A stretch of DNA of 64,000 nt, taken from positions 1 to 64,000 of the forward strand of contig JAZBOY010000245.1 of NCBI GenBank assembly GCA_036351375.1, read 5' to 3'. Shown here piece by piece: positions 15,816-25,873 of this stretch (position 1 is its first letter; the number at the start of each line of letters is the position of its first letter). Below the pieces are notes generated by a model, which searched no databases, was not told the DNA's origin, and saw only the letters and a list, made by a program, of their open reading frames with translations. This stretch comes from JANQIO01 sp036351375. Its GTDB lineage: Bacteria; Pseudomonadota; Gammaproteobacteria; Pseudomonadales; Halieaceae. The translations under genes and the position numbers were made by a program.

Positions 15816-17969
15816 ATGAGTCCCGCAAAGAAAAGAAGTTCAGGACGCGTCGATGGCACGATGATCCTGCTGGTGCTGGCGCTACTCGCCGGCATGGGTG
15901 GTTTTGCCTACAACCTGCTGCAGATGAACATGAGCGCCGGCTGGGACGACCAGTACCGCAGTGCCGCATCCAGTCTGCGTGTGACCGCACAGCAAATCAA
16001 TGTGAGCGCGCGGGAGGCCTTCTCCGGTAGTGAGGAAGCCTTTGCCAGCCTGGAAAATTTCCGCCAGCAGTTCCCGCGCCAGCTGGAAACACTCCGTAAC
16101 GGCGATGCGACCACGGGCCTGCCGGCACCGGGTCCTTCGATGAACGTCTACCTGACCCGTATCGATGCGGACTGGGCGAAGATCAGTGCCGGTGCTGACG
16201 CCATCCTGACGGCGCAGCAACGCATCCTGTTCATTCGTGACGTCTCCAACAACCTGAACACCAACATCAAGCAGATCCAGGCCTACTACGCCGACATCGT
16301 CGATATTCTCGGCGACACCAGCGTTTCAAGCTCTACGCTGCTGGCAGCCCAACAGCAGCTGTGGCTGATTGAGCGCATCGGCCGCAACATTGACCGCATT
16401 CTCGAGGGCGGTGACAGCGCGCCCGAAGCAGCGGAAGAGTTCCGCCGCGATGCGCTGACCTTCCAGCGCAACGCCGAAGGCCTGCGCTCCGGTGACCCGG
16501 CTCGTGACATCAATCGCCTGCGCCAGCCGGAGGCCATTGAGACCCTGAGCCTGGCGGAAGAGCTGTACGCCCAGGTCAGCGACTCGGTGGAAGACATCTA
16601 CACGGCCACCCCGGAGCTGATTGCTGCGGCCCAGGCTTCCGCCACCATTGCCGAGACCATTCCCGCCCTGAGCGTGAGTGTCGGCAACGCGCTGGTCCAC
16701 GTTGACCAGCTGGGTGACACCCGCCCGCTGTCAGCCACCACGGCGACGTATATCGCGGGCCTCTGCGTGCTGCTGTTCGCACTCATCATGTTCCGCTTCA
16801 ACGGCGCCCGTGCCCAGGAACGCCAGGCCCAGGCCCAGGCGGAACTGACGGAGAGCGAGATCCAGAACAAGGTGTTCGAGATCGAGCCGCTGGCAGAGGG
16901 CAACCTGTCTCGCGACCTGACCGTGACCGACGGCATCACCAAGCCGATCGCCGTCGCGATCAACCAGCTGCTGGACTGGATCCGCGAGGTTGTGGCCTCG
17001 GTAAACAACTCCAGTTTGCAGGTAAATGAGGCCATGGCGCTGTCCGCCAAGTCCTCCAGGGAAGTAAAGAGCTCCCTGGAAGAAGTGGGTGGCATCGTGG
17101 CAGACACCGCGTCTACCTCAAACGAGCTGAGCCTGATCAACAACCACATGGCGGAACTGGCGGAAACCACCGACCAGGCTTCCGACGAGGCGGTAGCCGC
17201 GGCCCGTGAGGGTGATGTCGGCATTCAGACCCTGATGGTCTCGGTTGAGGAAATTCGTGAGTCCCAGCAGACGGTTGCCAAGACCAGTAAGCGCCTTGGT
17301 GACGATATCGAAATCGTTGCCGACCTGCTGTTCAAGATTCGTGAGGTAGCAAACGCGATTTCAACCCTGGCAATGAACACCCGTATTGAGGCCGCGTCCT
17401 ACTCCGGTGAGGGTGGTCAGCGCTTCGCGGGTATTGCTGATGAAACCGGTAAGCTGGCCAACCAGACCAACGACATCGTACAGGAAGCTGACCGCGCGAT
17501 TCGCTCGGTGTCCAACCGTATGGCGGAAACCAACCGCAACATGGAAGACGCCACCCAGTCGCTGGTGAAGCTGACCGGTATTGCCTCCGACGTACGCGAA
17601 CGTTTCGAACGCATTCTGTCCCTGTCGGAGCAAACCCGTAACTACATGGGTGATATGCGCCAGCAGATTGAACAGTCCGGTAATTCTTCAAGTCGCGTGA
17701 CCGAGTCGGTGAGCGAGATCCTGGAGCGTACCCTGAGTACCCAGCGCGCTGCAGACCGAATGGACTCGGCAACCAACGACCTGCGGACCCTGTTCGACCG
17801 TCTGCGCGAAGACACCCAGCGCTTCAAGCTCTCTGAGGAAGAGTCGGCCAGTGTCGGCATGGACGATGTACCCACCCTGCAATCCGACGACATCGATAGC
17901 GAGGCTGAAATTGCCGAGCTTGCCGACGTCGAGGATTTCGAGCTGGCTGAGCACAAAAAGGCCAGCTAA
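15816..17969 (+). CDS. pilJ: PilJ-like methyl-accepting chemotaxis protein with atypical tip
   Basis: A 717-aa receptor with a TM at about 14-36, a PilJ-type helical periplasmic domain, a second TM at about 309-328, a HAMP-like region, then a long cytoplasmic coiled coil and an acidic tail. The hairpin tip reads LAMNTRIEAASYSGEGG (from residue 518) and later FAGIADETGKLANQT, where MCPs normally read LALNAAIEAARAGE and FAVVADEVRxLA. The Glu of IEAA is kept, but an Arg replaces the conserved Ala after NT. GGGGAGGAG gives a strong ribosome binding site. It presumably senses pilus or surface signals, by analogy with PilJ. Confidence 0.9.
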   Translation: MSPAKKRSSGRVDGTMILLVLALLAGMGGFAYNLLQMNMSAGWDDQYRSAASSLRVTAQQINVSAREAFSGSEEAFASLENFRQQFPRQLETLRNGDATTGLPAPGPSMNVYLTRIDADWAKISAGADAILTAQQRILFIRDVSNNLNTNIKQIQAYYADIVDILGDTSVSSSTLLAAQQQLWLIERIGRNIDRILEGGDSAPEAAEEFRRDALTFQRNAEGLRSGDPARDINRLRQPEAIETLSLAEELYAQVSDSVEDIYTATPELIAAAQASATIAETIPALSVSVGNALVHVDQLGDTRPLSATTATYIAGLCVLLFALIMFRFNGARAQERQAQAQAELTESEIQNKVFEIEPLAEGNLSRDLTVTDGITKPIAVAINQLLDWIREVVASVNNSSLQVNEAMALSAKSSREVKSSLEEVGGIVADTASTSNELSLINNHMAELAETTDQASDEAVAAAREGDVGIQTLMVSVEEIRESQQTVAKTSKRLGDDIEIVADLLFKIREVANAISTLAMNTRIEAASYSGEGGQRFAGIADETGKLANQTNDIVQEADRAIRSVSNRMAETNRNMEDATQSLVKLTGIASDVRERFERILSLSEQTRNYMGDMRQQIEQSGNSSSRVTESVSEILERTLSTQRAADRMDSATNDLRTLFDRLREDTQRFKLSEEESASVGMDDVPTLQSDDIDSEAEIAELADVEDFELAEHKKAS

Positions 17970-18805
17970 TGATGGGTGTGGCTGAATATCCCAGCATCTC
18001 TGACGAGGAACTCCCGCGTTGGGAGAACTGGATCGAGAAGACCACCGGCATCGTGCTGCGTGGACGCAAGCACGTGTTGGAGCAGGGGATCTATCCCCGG
18101 CTGCTGGCCTGCGGGATATCCAGCCTCGACGAATACCGTCGCCTGATCGATCTGGGCCAGGGTGGCGGTCTGGAAAAGGCGGCGCTGATCGACCAGCTGA
18201 CCGTGAAGGATTCGAGCTTCTTCCGCAACGAGGCAGCGATGAAGGCCGTGGGCGAATACCTGCTGCGCCTGTCACGCGAAGTCGAGAAGGAAGACTACGA
18301 GATCCGGGTCTGGTCAGTCGGTTGTGCGCTCGGGCAGGAAGCCTATTCGCTGGGGATGGTGACGGCGGAATTCTTCGAGTACACGGACCAGCGCTGGCAG
18401 GTATTGGGCACCGATATCAGCCCGACGGCAGTGATTCACGCCAGCCGCGGTATTTACACGGACAAGCAGATCGCGGGGGTTTCCAAGCCTCGCAGGATGC
18501 GGTTTTTCGAAAAGGCAGAAGAGGGCTGGGCTATCGAACAGGGGCTCAAGCAGCGGGTGCGCTTTGGTACATCCAACCTGCGCGACCTGGACAACTGCCC
18601 CTACCGCGGCCAGGACGTGATCTTCTGTCAAAACGTATTGATTTATTTCCGCGAGCAAATGGTTCATCACATCCTGAACCACTTCGTCGAGCGCCTGAAC
18701 CCCGGCGGCCTGCTGGTGTTGGGTGCGGGAGAGGCCCCAGAATGGAATTCAAACCGGGTGGTTCGCTGGCTGCCCGGTCGACTCAATGCCTACCGCGTAT
18801 GCTAA
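17969..18805 (+). CDS. pilK: CheR-type chemoreceptor methyltransferase (PilK)
   Basis: A 278-aa SAM-dependent glutamate methyltransferase expected to methylate the adjacent receptor. Seen: an N-terminal helical domain, DSSFFRNE (family FFRE), the SAM loop VWSVGCALGQEAYSLGM (usually GEEPYS, here GQEAYS), DISPTAVIHASRGIY, and DVIFCQNVLIYF. Its ATG overlaps the pilJ stop (TAATG). Confidence 0.92.
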   Translation: MMGVAEYPSISDEELPRWENWIEKTTGIVLRGRKHVLEQGIYPRLLACGISSLDEYRRLIDLGQGGGLEKAALIDQLTVKDSSFFRNEAAMKAVGEYLLRLSREVEKEDYEIRVWSVGCALGQEAYSLGMVTAEFFEYTDQRWQVLGTDISPTAVIHASRGIYTDKQIAGVSKPRRMRFFEKAEEGWAIEQGLKQRVRFGTSNLRDLDNCPYRGQDVIFCQNVLIYFREQMVHHILNHFVERLNPGGLLVLGAGEAPEWNSNRVVRWLPGRLNAYRVC

Positions 18806-18817
18806 TGGACATGAGCT

Positions 18818-21800
18818 ATGACACAACACTTTGACTTCGTTGCACTCGGCTGGGTTGAAAAATACCTCCGGGAGGAGATGGATACCGCAAGGCATCATCT
18901 CCACGCCTACCAGCACGAGCCCGACGAGATTCGCCACCTGCGTGAAGCGCTGCGCAACGTGCACTCCGCCACCGGCGTGCTCAAGCTGTGCGCGCTGGAC
19001 CCGGCGGCACTCCTGACCCAGGAGATAGAGCGTGTCATAGGCCAGTTGATCGTCGGCAAGATTGCCGGAGAAGCCCGCAAGCTGGCGATGACTGAACTCG
19101 CCGCGGCCATGGAAGCGCTGCCGGCCTACCTGGCCAACGTGCGCGCCAAGCGCGAAGTATCTGCCGGCGTGATCGCCAATGTGATCAACGATTTGCGCCA
19201 TTTTGGCAACCGTCCGGCGCTGCCGGATTCACTGTTCTTCAATCCGGCCCTGAAGCCCACTGCCGGCATCACCAGCGGACAGCAGCCTGCGGCTGACGCC
19301 AAGCTCAAGCAGTTTGGCGCTCGCGCCATGCGGGTTTGCGCCCAGTATTCAAAGGCGGCCCTGAAAAAGGACCGCGACGCGCTCAAGCAGCTGTTCGCCG
19401 TGGGCAAGCATGCCACGCCGCTGCTGGCGGGTTCCCAGATGGAGCCGTACTTCCGTTGCCACATGGGCCTGATCGAGGCGCTGGCACAGCCCTACGGCAA
19501 GAGCGACGAGGTCATCCTCGATGTTTTCAAGAACACTTTTGCGTTCCTGAAATCCCTGGCGCTGACCGGCGAGGCGGCTGTCGAGGACGCCAACCCGACG
19601 CCCTATATCAAGAAGATGCTGTATTACATCGCCAAGACGCCGGCGCCGACAGCGCTGCAGCAGGGCTTGCGCGATACCTTCGACGTGCAGAATGTCGACG
19701 ATGTCGGCGTGGCCAGCGCCGGCCGCCTGATCCAGGAAGACGACCTGCTCGAGGCCTTGAACCACACCATGACCCAGCTGCTGGGTGTGATGGAATTCAT
19801 GACTTCGCAGCACCGCGAAATCTGCTCCAGCAACCAGGTGCTGGTGGGCACTATCGTGCCTCAGCTGCGCCAGGTAGGCCTGCAGCTGAAGGCCATCGGC
19901 CTCAACACGCATGCGGACACCATCTCCCAGCAATATGAAGTGCTCAAGGGCCTTTCCGAGCGCGACGAGCCTGCGCCGCAGGCGGACCTGCTGGACTTCG
20001 GCGGTGCGCTGGTAGCGGTCAAGGAGAACCTGGAGCACAAGCTCAAGCACGGCCTGTCCGCCGAGGGCGACAGCATGGGCCACGATCTCGACTCCGCGAT
20101 CATGGCCCAGACCTTCCGCTGCCTGAACGATATGAAGAGCAGTATCAACCGCGAATTTGCGCGCCAGGATCTGACGGCCTTCGTTGCCGACGACAGTGCC
20201 GGCAGCGTGAGCGTGGCCACCCTGCGGCCTGTGCATCGCGCTGCTTCCCTGGTGGACAACGATGAACTCCAGTCACGGGTGGCCGAGTGGGAGAAGGGCG
20301 AGCTGCCCACCCGCGACGAACTGCAGGATCTGGCCAAAACCCTGCTGGCGGAAATTCCCGAGAATTCCTATGCCGAGCAGGCTGCCGCCGACATGGAGCA
20401 GGTGGTCTCGGTACTGTCGCTGATGGAGGACAAGCAGCGCGAGTCCGCCATTCTCAACCAGTGCATCAAGTTTATCCGTGATTCCATTGGCCTGGGAGGT
20501 CTGGTAAACGACGCCGGCATGGCCTGCTTTGCAGAAGCGATTGCAGCCCTCGAACAGTTCATGGAACGCCGCACCGAGGACCCGCTCGGCAATGCCGATG
20601 ATCACCTGGATCGCGGCGAAGCCCGTGCCCGCATGCTCGCTTCATACGTCGAGCAGCGCGCCACGTCGCTGCCCGCGGCAGACAACGTGGTGCAGTTTGG
20701 CAGTGCCGCCGAGGACACCGGTGCCGCGGAGCTGGAAATTGCCGACAGCGACGAGCCGACCGCAGACGAAGAAGAGGAATTTGGCGCCGACCTGGACGAC
20801 CAGGAGCCTGCTTCCAGTGTCTCCATGGAGCTGGAAGAGCCGGATGAGGTCCAGGCCGCCGTAGCGGCAACCCCGGACCCGGAGCCGGTAGCGAAGCAGC
20901 CCGCGGCGCAGGACGACGGCAGCGGAACACCCTGGCGCGAGGCGCTGGAAATATGGGTGGGCACCGATGTCGACCGCGGCCCCGACGCGCCGCTGGAAAA
21001 TCCCGACGCCGATATCGACGAGGAGCTTGTAGAGTGCTTCGTCGAAGAGGCACGCAAGTACGTGCGCAAGCTGGAAGATGCCGCGCCGCTGTTTGCCGAG
21101 GAGCTCACCAACGAGAAATACACGCTCGATATTCGCGCTGTCTTCCACACCATGAAGGGCAGTGCGCGCACCATCGAGCTGCATGAATTCGGCGAGTTCA
21201 TGTACGACATGGAGAAGGTCTACAACGCGCTGCGGGACGGCTACATCAAGCCGACGCCGGAGATCGCGGAACTGCTGCAGGCGGTGACGGGAAAACTGCC
21301 CGCCTTTGTCGACCTGCTGATGCAGCGGGTACCGCTGTACACCGCGGACTTCAGTATTCCACACCAGATAGCGGCCTCCATATCCGAGAAACGCTTCGAT
21401 CCCTCCGCCACGCGCATCACCACGGGCCAGGAAGACAGCAAGGCGGCTGAGCCGGCCGAGGAGCCTGCTGCCGAGACCGAACCGGCTGACAGCGCGCCCT
21501 CAGAAGCGCCCGCAGCAGAAGCCGTCGCAGAATCAGATCCGGAAGCACCCCCTGAAGAGGGCGATGCAGTTCCCGGTACCGGCGACGCCTGGTCGAAGGA
21601 CTCCACCGACGCGATCATTGAAGCACTCTCCGTCCAGCTCAAGGCGCTGCCTGCGGATGAGAGCAACGCCACCCACTCCGCCAGTGCCCTGATCCTGCTG
21701 CACGCGGCGGTGCCGGTACTCAAGGAGCTGTCTGACGAGCACATTCTGGGCCTGGACGACAACGGCCTGGCCCACATGCTGCAGCTGCACGTGCTGCACT

Positions 21801-24800
21801 CCGCGGCCGCCAACGGTGACAGCGGCACCATGGATGCGGGCGGCGGTGCCCCTGTGCTCTGCAAACTGTCCAACTCCACGGTAGAGGGCGTCAAACGCTA
21901 CCTCAAGACCCTCGAGGCAGACGGCGCCGACGGTGACGCCCATGCAGAACTGGAAGCCTTTGTTCGCAAAGCGCTCGGACTGCCCGGCGCCAGCGGCGTA
22001 CAGGCAGACGCCATGCCCGCAGACGATGACGACGAGCTGGCAGACATCGAATTGCAACCTGACCCCTTCAGCGGTGCAGCCGCGGGCGGGCAGGCAGACT
22101 TTAACCCGGAGGACATTCCGATTACGGAACCTCCAGCGGGAGATCCTGACGCCTTTGAAGAACAAATGGTGGAAGGAGATCCCCTCAGCCCAAAGCTCGA
22201 TGGCGCCTCCGAACCAGAGCAGGCTCTGGGGAGTGAGCGCGCCGACTCCGACGAAGATGACCTGCTGGACCTGGGCCTCGGCGAAGGCCTTGACGATTTC
22301 GAGCTGGGCTCCGGTAGCCTGCCGGCAGGATCGCTGGACCTCGATGAGGAGCTGGGTGCACTCAACGACGCCTACAGCGACGACATAGATTTCGATCTCT
22401 CGGAAGACGATCTGCCCGAGCCCGAGCTCGAGGAGATTGCCATGGAGGCAGTCGCCGAGGACGTCGTCAGCGACGACTTCGTGGAAGAAGTTACCATGGA
22501 AGCGGTGGCGGAATTTGATGAAGAGCCGGCTGCAGAAGCTGCAGAAGTAGCGGTCGAGATCGAGCTGACCGCAGCCGCGGCAGACATAGAAGAGCCGGAG
22601 CCAGAGACGTCGGAGGCAGCCGAGGCACAGGCGGACACAGCCGAGCCTGAGCAGCCCGAGCCCGTGACGGAAGCTGCCGCGGAGCAGACCGAAGCCTCTG
22701 ACAATGTTGTCGAGTTCCCCATCGTCGACATCGACATGGAGCTGCTGGAGATCTTCCTGGAAACGCTGGACGACTCCATCGAAGTGGTCGATACCGCTGT
22801 CGCCAGCCTGTCGACGGACGACGGCAGTTCCTTGCAGAAACTCAAGAACACCCTGCACACCCTCAAGGGCGGCGCAAACTCCATCGGCCTGCGCAACTAC
22901 GGCCAGCTGGTTCACGAATTTGAAAGTGAACTCGGCGGCCTGGAAGTCGAGGGCAAGCTGACAACCCCGGAAGGCCAGTCAGCCGTTTATGCCCAGGTGG
23001 ATCTGCTCCATGAAGCATCCGACTTCGTGAAGCGCAAGGAAACTGACTGGGGTGTCGAGGTGCCGGAGCCCGCCAGGGCAGATTCCGACGGCGAAGAGCC
23101 TGAGACCGAAGAAGAGGACATCACCCAGGCCGTCAGCCGGGTCGACTCCATCCGCGTCGGCACCGGCAAGATCGATCGCCTGCTCGACGTCGGCCTCGAG
23201 GTCAGCATGAGCAACGTTCGTACCCGCCGCGCGTTGGACAAAGCCATGCAGGACCGGCTGTCCGTGCAGGGGTTGGCGCGTCGCGTGGAAGAGATCGTCG
23301 ACAAGCTGTCGCTGCAGCTGGATACCGAGATTCAGGCCAAGACCGAGTCGGTGCCCCACGGAGAGTCTTTCGATCCGCTGGAAATGGACCGGCTGACGGA
23401 GAAGCAGGGCCTTGCGGCCATTCTGCGCGAGGCCGCCTTCGACTTGCACGAAGAAGCCAAGGGACTGGGCGATCACGTACAGACCGCGATGAGCGAGGCC
23501 ATTTCCTCCTCACGCCTGATCGAGGGCAGCCAGTCTGACCTGCGCCTGCTGCGCCTGGTGAGCTTCTCACGCCTGGGCCCTGGCTTCCGTCGCCTGGTGA
23601 ACCAGGTCAGTCGACAGCTCGGCAAGCAGGTCGACTTTGACCTGACCTGTGACGACGGTGGTCTCGATGTGAGCGTGTTCGAGCAGGTGAAAACCGCTCT
23701 CGAGCACATGCTGCGTAACTCTGTGGATCACGGTATCGAGCTGCCGGAAGAACGGCGCGCCCGCGGCAAGTCGGAGAGTGGCAAGGTATCCCTGATCATC
23801 TACCGGCAGGCAGCGGAATTTGTCATCCGCCTGATGGATGACGGCAAGGGCCTGGCTCCGGAAACCCTGCGCCGCAAGGCGGTGGAGCGGGGCATTATCG
23901 GTGAGGACGAGCGCATTTCCGAAGATGCAGCGCTACAGCTGATCTTCCACGCCGGCCTGTCCACCGCGGAAAAGGTGACCGACATCTCCGGGCGCGGTGT
24001 CGGCATGGACGTGGTGCAGCAGTCCATCGCACAAATCGGCGGCTCGGTGGAAGTGAGCTCCAAGCCGGGCTTTTACACCCAGTTCGATATTCGCGTGCCT
24101 GCCAGCATCATGGTGAACGGGGCGCTGCTGGCCACCATCGGCGAAGAGGAGGTAGCGGTACCGCTGACGTCCCTGGACGGCTCTGACTTCCGCCACCGCG
24201 ATGACATCGCCAAGGCCATGGGCAATAGCGAAGAGCGCCTGAGCTTCCGCAACGAACAGTATGAAGTGCGTTACCTCGGTACCGTGCGCGGAGGCACCGC
24301 GCCTCCGCCTCACGACACCATGCCTGACTTCGTGCCGGTGCTGTTCGCCCGCCACGGGCGTCGCCGGGTGGCTTTCTTCGCGGACTCGGTGACCAACGCC
24401 GAGGAACTGGTGATCCGCAGCCTGGGCGCGCAGTTTACCGGGGTGCCGGGGATTGCCGGGGGTTCGCTCAAATCAGATGGCCAGCCGGTACTGGCGCTGG
24501 ACCTGAATGAACTGATCCGCCAGGTGGATTACGCCGACAGCCTGCGCGAGGAGCCGCTGGAAAGCGACGACAACCGCATTGTGGTGCTGTGTGTCGACGA
24601 CTCGGTGATGATGCGTCGCACCTACGAGAAGCGGCTGTCGAGTCTCAACTACGACGTGGTTACCGCGGAAGATGGTGAAGCGGCTCTCGACTACCTGGCC
24701 GAAGCGGTCAGGCCGCCGGACTTCATCTTCACCGACCTTGAGATGCCGAACATGAACGGCTTTGACTTCATCGCCAACATGCGGCGCCTGCCGGTGATGG

Positions 24801-24964
24801 CGGACGTGCCGACGGTAGTGGTGTCATCGCGGGACGGTGACAAGCACCGCGCAGAAGCCAACAAGGTCGGCGCCACCGACTTTATGGCGAAGGGCTCCAA
24901 TAGTGCTGAGGGCATGCAGGCCATGATCCAGCGCTACCTGGGCGGCCACGCCATGGCGAGCTGA
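18818..24964 (+). CDS. chpA: ChpA/PilL hybrid histidine kinase, 2048 aa
   Basis: The central kinase of the Pil-Chp system. The N-terminus resembles the FimL-like start of Pseudomonas ChpA. Two phosphotransfer domains have the canonical HTxKG motif: His777 (HTMKGSART) and His1347 (HTLKGGANS); other Hpt-like helical blocks lack the His. Very acidic linkers lie at about 640-720 and 1050-1330. A CheA-type ATPase domain follows (N-box LRNSVDHG, Asn1634; DDGKGL; GRGVGMDVV), then a CheW-like regulatory domain and a C-terminal receiver with Asp1973 (IFTDLEMPN). It is shorter than the roughly 2470-aa Pseudomonas protein, which has more Hpt domains. Confidence 0.94.
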   Translation: MTQHFDFVALGWVEKYLREEMDTARHHLHAYQHEPDEIRHLREALRNVHSATGVLKLCALDPAALLTQEIERVIGQLIVGKIAGEARKLAMTELAAAMEALPAYLANVRAKREVSAGVIANVINDLRHFGNRPALPDSLFFNPALKPTAGITSGQQPAADAKLKQFGARAMRVCAQYSKAALKKDRDALKQLFAVGKHATPLLAGSQMEPYFRCHMGLIEALAQPYGKSDEVILDVFKNTFAFLKSLALTGEAAVEDANPTPYIKKMLYYIAKTPAPTALQQGLRDTFDVQNVDDVGVASAGRLIQEDDLLEALNHTMTQLLGVMEFMTSQHREICSSNQVLVGTIVPQLRQVGLQLKAIGLNTHADTISQQYEVLKGLSERDEPAPQADLLDFGGALVAVKENLEHKLKHGLSAEGDSMGHDLDSAIMAQTFRCLNDMKSSINREFARQDLTAFVADDSAGSVSVATLRPVHRAASLVDNDELQSRVAEWEKGELPTRDELQDLAKTLLAEIPENSYAEQAAADMEQVVSVLSLMEDKQRESAILNQCIKFIRDSIGLGGLVNDAGMACFAEAIAALEQFMERRTEDPLGNADDHLDRGEARARMLASYVEQRATSLPAADNVVQFGSAAEDTGAAELEIADSDEPTADEEEEFGADLDDQEPASSVSMELEEPDEVQAAVAATPDPEPVAKQPAAQDDGSGTPWREALEIWVGTDVDRGPDAPLENPDADIDEELVECFVEEARKYVRKLEDAAPLFAEELTNEKYTLDIRAVFHTMKGSARTIELHEFGEFMYDMEKVYNALRDGYIKPTPEIAELLQAVTGKLPAFVDLLMQRVPLYTADFSIPHQIAASISEKRFDPSATRITTGQEDSKAAEPAEEPAAETEPADSAPSEAPAAEAVAESDPEAPPEEGDAVPGTGDAWSKDSTDAIIEALSVQLKALPADESNATHSASALILLHAAVPVLKELSDEHILGLDDNGLAHMLQLHVLHSAAANGDSGTMDAGGGAPVLCKLSNSTVEGVKRYLKTLEADGADGDAHAELEAFVRKALGLPGASGVQADAMPADDDDELADIELQPDPFSGAAAGGQADFNPEDIPITEPPAGDPDAFEEQMVEGDPLSPKLDGASEPEQALGSERADSDEDDLLDLGLGEGLDDFELGSGSLPAGSLDLDEELGALNDAYSDDIDFDLSEDDLPEPELEEIAMEAVAEDVVSDDFVEEVTMEAVAEFDEEPAAEAAEVAVEIELTAAAADIEEPEPETSEAAEAQADTAEPEQPEPVTEAAAEQTEASDNVVEFPIVDIDMELLEIFLETLDDSIEVVDTAVASLSTDDGSSLQKLKNTLHTLKGGANSIGLRNYGQLVHEFESELGGLEVEGKLTTPEGQSAVYAQVDLLHEASDFVKRKETDWGVEVPEPARADSDGEEPETEEEDITQAVSRVDSIRVGTGKIDRLLDVGLEVSMSNVRTRRALDKAMQDRLSVQGLARRVEEIVDKLSLQLDTEIQAKTESVPHGESFDPLEMDRLTEKQGLAAILREAAFDLHEEAKGLGDHVQTAMSEAISSSRLIEGSQSDLRLLRLVSFSRLGPGFRRLVNQVSRQLGKQVDFDLTCDDGGLDVSVFEQVKTALEHMLRNSVDHGIELPEERRARGKSESGKVSLIIYRQAAEFVIRLMDDGKGLAPETLRRKAVERGIIGEDERISEDAALQLIFHAGLSTAEKVTDISGRGVGMDVVQQSIAQIGGSVEVSSKPGFYTQFDIRVPASIMVNGALLATIGEEEVAVPLTSLDGSDFRHRDDIAKAMGNSEERLSFRNEQYEVRYLGTVRGGTAPPPHDTMPDFVPVLFARHGRRRVAFFADSVTNAEELVIRSLGAQFTGVPGIAGGSLKSDGQPVLALDLNELIRQVDYADSLREEPLESDDNRIVVLCVDDSVMMRRTYEKRLSSLNYDVVTAEDGEAALDYLAEAVRPPDFIFTDLEMPNMNGFDFIANMRRLPVMADVPTVVVSSRDGDKHRAEANKVGATDFMAKGSNSAEGMQAMIQRYLGGHAMAS

Positions 24965-25002
24965 TGCTGGACTGAACGAAAAGGGGCAGAGCGAAGAGAA
25001 CA

Positions 25003-25440
25003 ATGGCGACTTCCGGCGCAACAGACAATCTCGAGGTGGCAATGCTGCCGCTGTCCGATGGTCGGCAGATCATGGTACCGCTGCAGGCCCTCGCCGAGGT
25101 CCAGCAGGTGAACTTTGCCGGTCGACCCGCGGGTGACCTGGGTGAATTTACCTGGCGTGGCTACGAACTGAGCATCCAGTCCCTGGACGAGGTCTGTGGC
25201 CTGCCTGCACCGAGCCCGGAGCGGCTGACCACGGTGGGCGTGTTCAAGGCCGACAAGGATATGGATCCGCCCTTCAGGGCGCTGGCATTTTCGGGTACGG
25301 CGTCACCGGGGCGTGTCGAGCCTTCGTGGTTGACCACGGTGGACCTGCCACCGGAAGGCGTGTTCGTCGGGGCTACCCGGCTGCACAACGAGCTGTACCT
25401 GATTCCCGATCTTCCACGCATGTTGTACGGGGCAGGGTAG
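25003..25440 (+). CDS. chpC: CheW-like protein (ChpC)
   Basis: A 145-aa CheW-domain protein directly after chpA, the position occupied by ChpC in Pseudomonas. It has a VAMLPLSDGRQIMVPLQALAE start and a late NELYLIPDLPRML. In P. aeruginosa ChpC is a second, non-essential adaptor. It is the last gene of the forward operon; the next gene is convergent. Confidence 0.85.
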   Translation: MATSGATDNLEVAMLPLSDGRQIMVPLQALAEVQQVNFAGRPAGDLGEFTWRGYELSIQSLDEVCGLPAPSPERLTTVGVFKADKDMDPPFRALAFSGTASPGRVEPSWLTTVDLPPEGVFVGATRLHNELYLIPDLPRMLYGAG

Positions 25441-25450
25441 CGTCGTGACG

Positions 25451-25873
25451 TCAGCCGATGAAATTGCCCCGACTTTCCCTGGCGAGGCGCTCGATGTTGG
25501 CGTAGCGCAGGGGGTAGTGCCGCTTCATGAGTTCGGCGACACGGTTGAGATCCAGCACCCCGGAGTGCACCACAATATAGCGGCCGGCACGCCGGTCGTA
25601 ACTGATGATGACACCGTCGTGCTTGCAGAGGCGGCTCTTCACGTAATGGAAGGTACGCTCACTGCAGTCCGTCGCCGTGCTGAACACCTTGGGGTCGTCG
25701 GTATGAACCATATGCAGCGCCAGCAGCACAAGATATTTCCTGTGCGGGCTTTTGGCGGGCACGGACTCTAGAGGTTCCCCGGGAGCTTCGGTATGAGATT
25801 GTTTTGTATTGTCGATCGCGCTGTCTTGCATGCTGGCCCTGTCGCCAGCCGCGCTTCCGATTTGGGAAGCCAT
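25451..25873 (-). CDS. Small protein with possible winged-helix/HTH fold
   Basis: A 140-aa protein of unknown family. The first 40 residues are polar and probably disordered. Residues about 42-105 (HRKYLVLLALHMV, CSERTFHYVKSRLCKHDG, RRAGRYIVVHSG) look like a winged helix, with a recognition-helix-like SERTFHYVKSRL and a wing. This is inferred from pattern, not a family match. AGGTG lies 5 bases before the ATG. Two 24-bp tandem repeats lie 41-88 bp upstream of its start, so it may be autoregulated or control the adjacent chemosensory operon. Confidence 0.72.
   Translation of the reverse strand: MASQIGSAAGDRASMQDSAIDNTKQSHTEAPGEPLESVPAKSPHRKYLVLLALHMVHTDDPKVFSTATDCSERTFHYVKSRLCKHDGVIISYDRRAGRYIVVHSGVLDLNRVAELMKRHYPLRYANIERLARESRGNFIG

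Noticed and set aside
21533..22915. 460-aa antisense ORF inside chpA
   Set aside because: It mirrors the acidic repetitive linker of ChpA (GAN/GAG codons give Val/Phe/Leu-rich antisense); no domain or start signal.
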